Shown here: positions 61,349 through 64,000 of the stretch, piece after piece
Numbering within the stretch: position 1 is the stretch's first letter
Layout of the letters: each line of letters starts with the position of its first letter
Assembly (NCBI RefSeq): GCF_001613935.1
Contig: NZ_LQCI01000003.1
Location: 478,500 to 542,499, forward strand
Origin: Amycolatopsis regifaucium
GTDB taxonomy: Bacteria; Actinomycetota; Actinomycetes; Mycobacteriales; Pseudonocardiaceae
Length of the DNA: 64,000 nucleotides
Reading direction: 5' to 3'
Notes under the pieces: generated by a model
What the model saw: only the letters and a program-made list of their open reading frames with translations
What the model was told of the DNA's origin: nothing
Database searches by the model: none
Made by a program: the position numbers and the translations under genes

Positions 61349-62506
61349 ATGGCCGACGACTACTCTCTGCTGGGCTTCGAGACGCGCGCGATCCACGCCG
61401 GGCAGACCCCTGATCCCCGGACCGGCGCGGTCATCGTGCCGATCTACCAGACGTCGACCTACGCGCAGGACGGCGTCGGCGGTACGCGCGAGGGCGACTA
61501 CGAATACTCGCGCACCGCGAACCCCACCCGCACCGCGCTGGAGGTCGCGCTCGCGGCGCTGGAAGGCGCCCGGCACGGCCTGGCCTACGCGTCGGGGATG
61601 GCGGCCAGCGACGTCCTGCTGCGGGCGACGCTGCGTCCCGGTGACCACCTCGTGCTCGGCAACGACGCGTACGGCGGCACGTTCCGGCTGATCGACAAGG
61701 TGCTCAGCCTGTGGGGCGTCGAGCACACGGTCGCCGATCTCGGGAACATCGCCGAGGTCCGCGCCGCGATCCGGCCGGAGACGAAGCTGATCTGGTGCGA
61801 GTCGCCGACGAACCCGATGCTGGGGATCGCCGACATCGCCGCGCTGGCCGAGGTCGCGCACGGCGCCGGAGCGCGTCTGGTGGTCGACAACACCTTCGCC
61901 ACCCCGTACCTGCAGAACCCGCTTTCGCTGGGCGCGGACGTCGTCCTGCACTCGACGACCAAGTACCTCGGCGGGCACTCCGACGTCGTCGGTGGCGCGA
62001 TCCTGACCAACGAGGACGAACTGCGCGAACAGCTGTTCTACCTGCGGAACGCGGCCGGTGCGGTGCCCGGCCCGTTCGACGCGTGGCTCACCCTACGCGG
62101 CATCAAGACGCTGGCGCTGCGGATGGAGCGGCACAGCGACAACGCCGAACTGATCGCCCGGATGCTGCTTAAGCACCCGAAGGTCGAGCGTGTCTACTTC
62201 CCGGGCCTGCCCGAGCACCCGGGCCACGAGGTCGCCTCGAAGCAGATGCGGCGCTTCGGCGGGATGATCTCGTTCACCCACGTCGACGGCGAGCAGGCCG
62301 CGCTCGACGTCGCGTCGAAGACGAAGTTGTTCATCCTCGCGGAGTCGCTGGGTGGTATCGAATCGCTCATCGAGCACCCGGGCCGGATGACGCACGCGAG
62401 CACCGTGGGGTCGACCCTCCAGGTGCCGGACAATCTGCTGCGCCTGTCCGTCGGCATCGAGGACGGCAGCGACCTGGTCGCCGACCTGGCCGCGGCCCTG
62501 GGCTGA
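61349..62506 (+). CDS. metB: Cystathionine gamma-synthase (PLP-dependent)
   Basis: 385 residues. The Cys/Met metabolism PLP family is clear: TRAIHAGQTPDPRTGAVIVP near 11-30, YEYSRTANPTRTALE near 54, YASGMAASDV near 82, DNTFATPYLQNPLSLGADVV near 178, PLP lysine in HSTTKYLGGHSDVVGG near 204, and ESLGGIESLIEHP near 333. It makes cystathionine from activated homoserine and cysteine; gamma-lyase activity cannot be excluded. ATG 61349 is the family start. Confidence 0.94.
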   Translation: MADDYSLLGFETRAIHAGQTPDPRTGAVIVPIYQTSTYAQDGVGGTREGDYEYSRTANPTRTALEVALAALEGARHGLAYASGMAASDVLLRATLRPGDHLVLGNDAYGGTFRLIDKVLSLWGVEHTVADLGNIAEVRAAIRPETKLIWCESPTNPMLGIADIAALAEVAHGAGARLVVDNTFATPYLQNPLSLGADVVLHSTTKYLGGHSDVVGGAILTNEDELREQLFYLRNAAGAVPGPFDAWLTLRGIKTLALRMERHSDNAELIARMLLKHPKVERVYFPGLPEHPGHEVASKQMRRFGGMISFTHVDGEQAALDVASKTKLFILAESLGGIESLIEHPGRMTHASTVGSTLQVPDNLLRLSVGIEDGSDLVADLAAALG

Positions 62507-62525
62507 CCGCCGCCGAGCCCAGGGG

Positions 62526-62592
62526 GAGCAAGGGACCTTTGCTATCGTTAGCGTACCCATGCTAACTAAGTGAGCGCAAAGGTCCCTTGCTC
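62526..62592. repeat. Inverted pair of AGCAAGGGACCTTTGCT units with inner stem
   Basis: GAGCAAGGGACCTTTGC (62526-62542) pairs perfectly with 62576-62592, and an inner GTTAGC/GCTAAC stem (62547-62552, 62561-62566) forms a nested hairpin. TCTTTT follows. It separates the convergent metB and small membrane-protein genes and is a likely terminator. Confidence 0.85.
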
Positions 62593-62634
62593 TTTTCGCG
62601 CTGGTCAGCGCGGTGTGGTGGAGGAATCGCCCGG

Positions 62635-62904
62635 TTACGGGCGGAAGTTGCCGGGCTGGACGTCGCCGGCTTCGTGCGAGGTCCCCTGCGGCGCGGCGGG
62701 CAGTTCGGAGCCGTCGACGCAGCCGCCGACGAGTTCGATGTGGTTGTCGTGCCGGATGTACTGACCCGGGTCCACACAACCGGCGCGATCGACGGTGTAG
62801 ACCGCGGCGCCGGTCAGCAGCGCGGCCGAGGTCAGGGCCAGCACGGCCGGCAGCATCCCGGCGGAACGGGTCGCCCGGACCCTGCCGATGTTCCCCCGTG
62901 CCAT
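62635..62904 (-). CDS. Small exported or single-pass membrane protein
   Basis: 89 residues. Basic N-terminus (RGNIGRVRATRS), one hydrophobic segment (about 17-37), then an extracytoplasmic stretch with two cysteines (RAGCVDPGQYIRHDN and VGGCVDG) that could form a disulfide. No family recognised. It is divergent from the threonine dehydratase gene, with palindromes in the gap. Confidence 0.7.
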   Translation of the reverse strand: MARGNIGRVRATRSAGMLPAVLALTSAALLTGAAVYTVDRAGCVDPGQYIRHDNHIELVGGCVDGSELPAAPQGTSHEAGDVQPGNFRP

Positions 62905-62960
62905 GCGCGCTCCCTGGTCGCTTTCACCGCCGTCGTCAAGAGTACCCGGACAGTGAACCT

Positions 62961-62980
62961 GTCACGTGACGTATCCGTCA
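62961..62980. promoter_or_regulatory. Overlapping palindromes before the threonine dehydratase gene
   Basis: GTCACGTGAC (62961-62970) is a perfect dyad overlapping TGACG-TATC-CGTCA (62967-62980). They lie 17 bases before ATG 62998 in the divergent gap, a plausible operator. Confidence 0.4.
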
Positions 62981-62997
62981 GGTGGCATCATCCGGTC

Positions 62998-64000
62998 ATG
63001 GAATTGGTCGGCGTCGAGAAGGTCCGGGCGGCCCGCAAGCTGCTGGAAGGCGTGACTCGCGTGACTCCCATGGAGCACGCCAGAGATCTTCGGAAGCTCC
63101 ATGGCGGCCCGGTCCACCTCAAATGCGAGAACCTCCAGCGGACGGGTTCGTTCAAAATCCGCGGCGCGTACACCCGAATCCACGGCCTGTCCGCCGGGGA
63201 ACGCGACCGTGGGGTGGTCGCGGCGAGCGCGGGCAATCACGCGCAAGGGGTAGCGCTCGCGTCGGCGCTGCTCGGGACGAAGGCCACGGTCTTCATGCCG
63301 CAACGCGCGCCGCTGCCGAAACTCGCCGCCACTCGCGGCTACGGCGCCGACGTCCATCTGCACGGTGAGGTGCTGGAGGAGACCCTTGCCGAGGCGATCG
63401 CGTTCGGCGAGCGCACCGGGGCGGTGTTCATCCACCCGTTCGACCACGCGGACATCATCGCCGGGCAGGGCACTGTCGGATTGGAAATCCTCGACCAGGT
63501 CCCGGGCGTCCGGACGGTGCTGGTCTCGACCGGAGGCGGCGGTCTGGTCGGCGGGGTCGCTTCGGCGGTGAAGGCGCTGCGCCCGGAAGTGCGGATCGTC
63601 GGCGTCCAGGCCGAGGAAGCCGCCGCGTATCCGCCGTCGCTGGCCGCGGGCGAGCCGGTCCGGCTGCGTGAGATGCACACCATGGCCGACGGGATCGCCG
63701 TCGGCCGACCCGGGCCGATCAGCTACGCGCATGTCGCCGCGTTGGTCGACGACGTCGTGACAGTGACCGAGGAGTCGCTTTCGCGGGCGGTACTGCTTTG
63801 CCTGGAAAGGCGGAAACTCGTCGTCGAACCGGCGGGCGCGGCCGGGGTGGCGGCACTGATGCAGCATCCGGGCGCCTTCGAGCCGCCGATCGTGGCGATC
63901 CTTTCGGGCGGCAACGTCGACCCGGTGCTCCTGCTCCAGATCGTGCGGCACGGGATGACCGCGGGCGGCCGCTATCTGAAGCTGCGGCTGCTGGTACCGG
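62998..64000 (+). CDS. ilvA: Threonine dehydratase (threonine ammonia-lyase), 3' end outside window
   Basis: 334 residues are visible, and the frame runs off the end. The PLP lysine is in GSFKIRGAYTRI (Lys near 52), the Asn loop in SAGNHAQGVA near 80, and the phosphate loop in STGGGGLVGGV near 180. The last visible residues (HGMTAGGRYLKLRLLVP) enter a C-terminal ACT-like regulatory region, as in the single-ACT forms. It deaminates threonine to 2-oxobutanoate, feeding isoleucine synthesis or catabolism. Confidence 0.93.
   Translation, partial: MELVGVEKVRAARKLLEGVTRVTPMEHARDLRKLHGGPVHLKCENLQRTGSFKIRGAYTRIHGLSAGERDRGVVAASAGNHAQGVALASALLGTKATVFMPQRAPLPKLAATRGYGADVHLHGEVLEETLAEAIAFGERTGAVFIHPFDHADIIAGQGTVGLEILDQVPGVRTVLVSTGGGGLVGGVASAVKALRPEVRIVGVQAEEAAAYPPSLAAGEPVRLREMHTMADGIAVGRPGPISYAHVAALVDDVVTVTEESLSRAVLLCLERRKLVVEPAGAAGVAALMQHPGAFEPPIVAILSGGNVDPVLLLQIVRHGMTAGGRYLKLRLLVP

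Overview
This is a chromosomal window from a high-GC actinomycete, most likely Amycolatopsis or a close relative in the Pseudonocardiaceae. The support is uniformly high GC third positions, frequent GTG starts, the order enolase - FtsB/DivIC - DUF501 - Ppx/GppA, an F420-type PPOX enzyme, a DivIVA-domain protein, a class F sortase, and efeUOB under a DtxR/IdeR-type iron box. I see no prophage, integrase, insertion sequence, CRISPR array or biosynthetic megacluster. Genus assignment is inference from gene content.

Layout. 1-3.2 kb: end of a membrane gene plus an ABC exporter (ATPase and two membrane subunits). 3.2-4.0 kb: ABM monooxygenase divergent from its MerR regulator. 4.0-7.8 kb: iron uptake operon efeU-efeO-efeB with a PPOX gene, behind an iron box. 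8-11.2 kb: a divergent lytic-transglycosylase-like protein, a CPYC dithiol reductase paired with an XRE-cupin regulator, a TPR protein and a VOC protein. 11.3-16 kb: core block eno, ftsB, DUF501, a secreted transglycosylase and ppx. 16.2-21.9 kb: complete oligopeptide ABC transporter. 21.9-26.3 kb: secreted subtilase, a nuclease-like gene bracketed by two long palindromes, and an S10 peptidase. 26.3-29.1 kb: endonuclease V, uracil-DNA glycosylase and NDH-II. 29.2 kb: an unusual tRNA. 29.4-43.9 kb: an accessory stretch rich in one- and two-gene regulator/enzyme modules (Mo-oxidoreductase with orphan winged-helix regulator, acyl-CoA-dehydrogenase-like enzyme, a metal-type MerR with a 16-residue Cys-rich peptide, P450 with TetR, a frameshifted esterase, GH3, ArsR-SRPBCC-DinB, MerR with Old Yellow Enzyme, amidase). 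43.9-49.4 kb: DivIVA-like coiled coil, two-domain reductase, sortase and a surface protein. 49.7-55.1 kb: Bax-inhibitor-1 protein, two LppU-like paralogues, YeeE/YedE transporter and a DHA2 efflux pump. 55.3-64 kb: thiolase, then cystathionine beta-synthase and cystathionine gamma-synthase separated by three Pro/Gln/Gly-rich membrane proteins, and threonine dehydratase running off the end.

How parts work together. EfeU/O/B form one iron importer repressed by iron. OppABCDF import peptides that the neighbouring secreted subtilase could release (inference). CBS, CGS and threonine dehydratase handle homoserine/threonine-derived sulphur and branched-chain precursors. Endonuclease V and UDGb overlap and together remove deaminated bases.

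The most striking items are: a 16-codon gene for a six-cysteine peptide coupled to a ZntR-like MerR regulator; three MerR-type promoters that all appear to start transcripts at or within a base or two of the ATG; a tRNA with a UAA anticodon but a short variable loop; and a dispersed family of intergenic palindromes sharing an AAGG-N-CCTT core.
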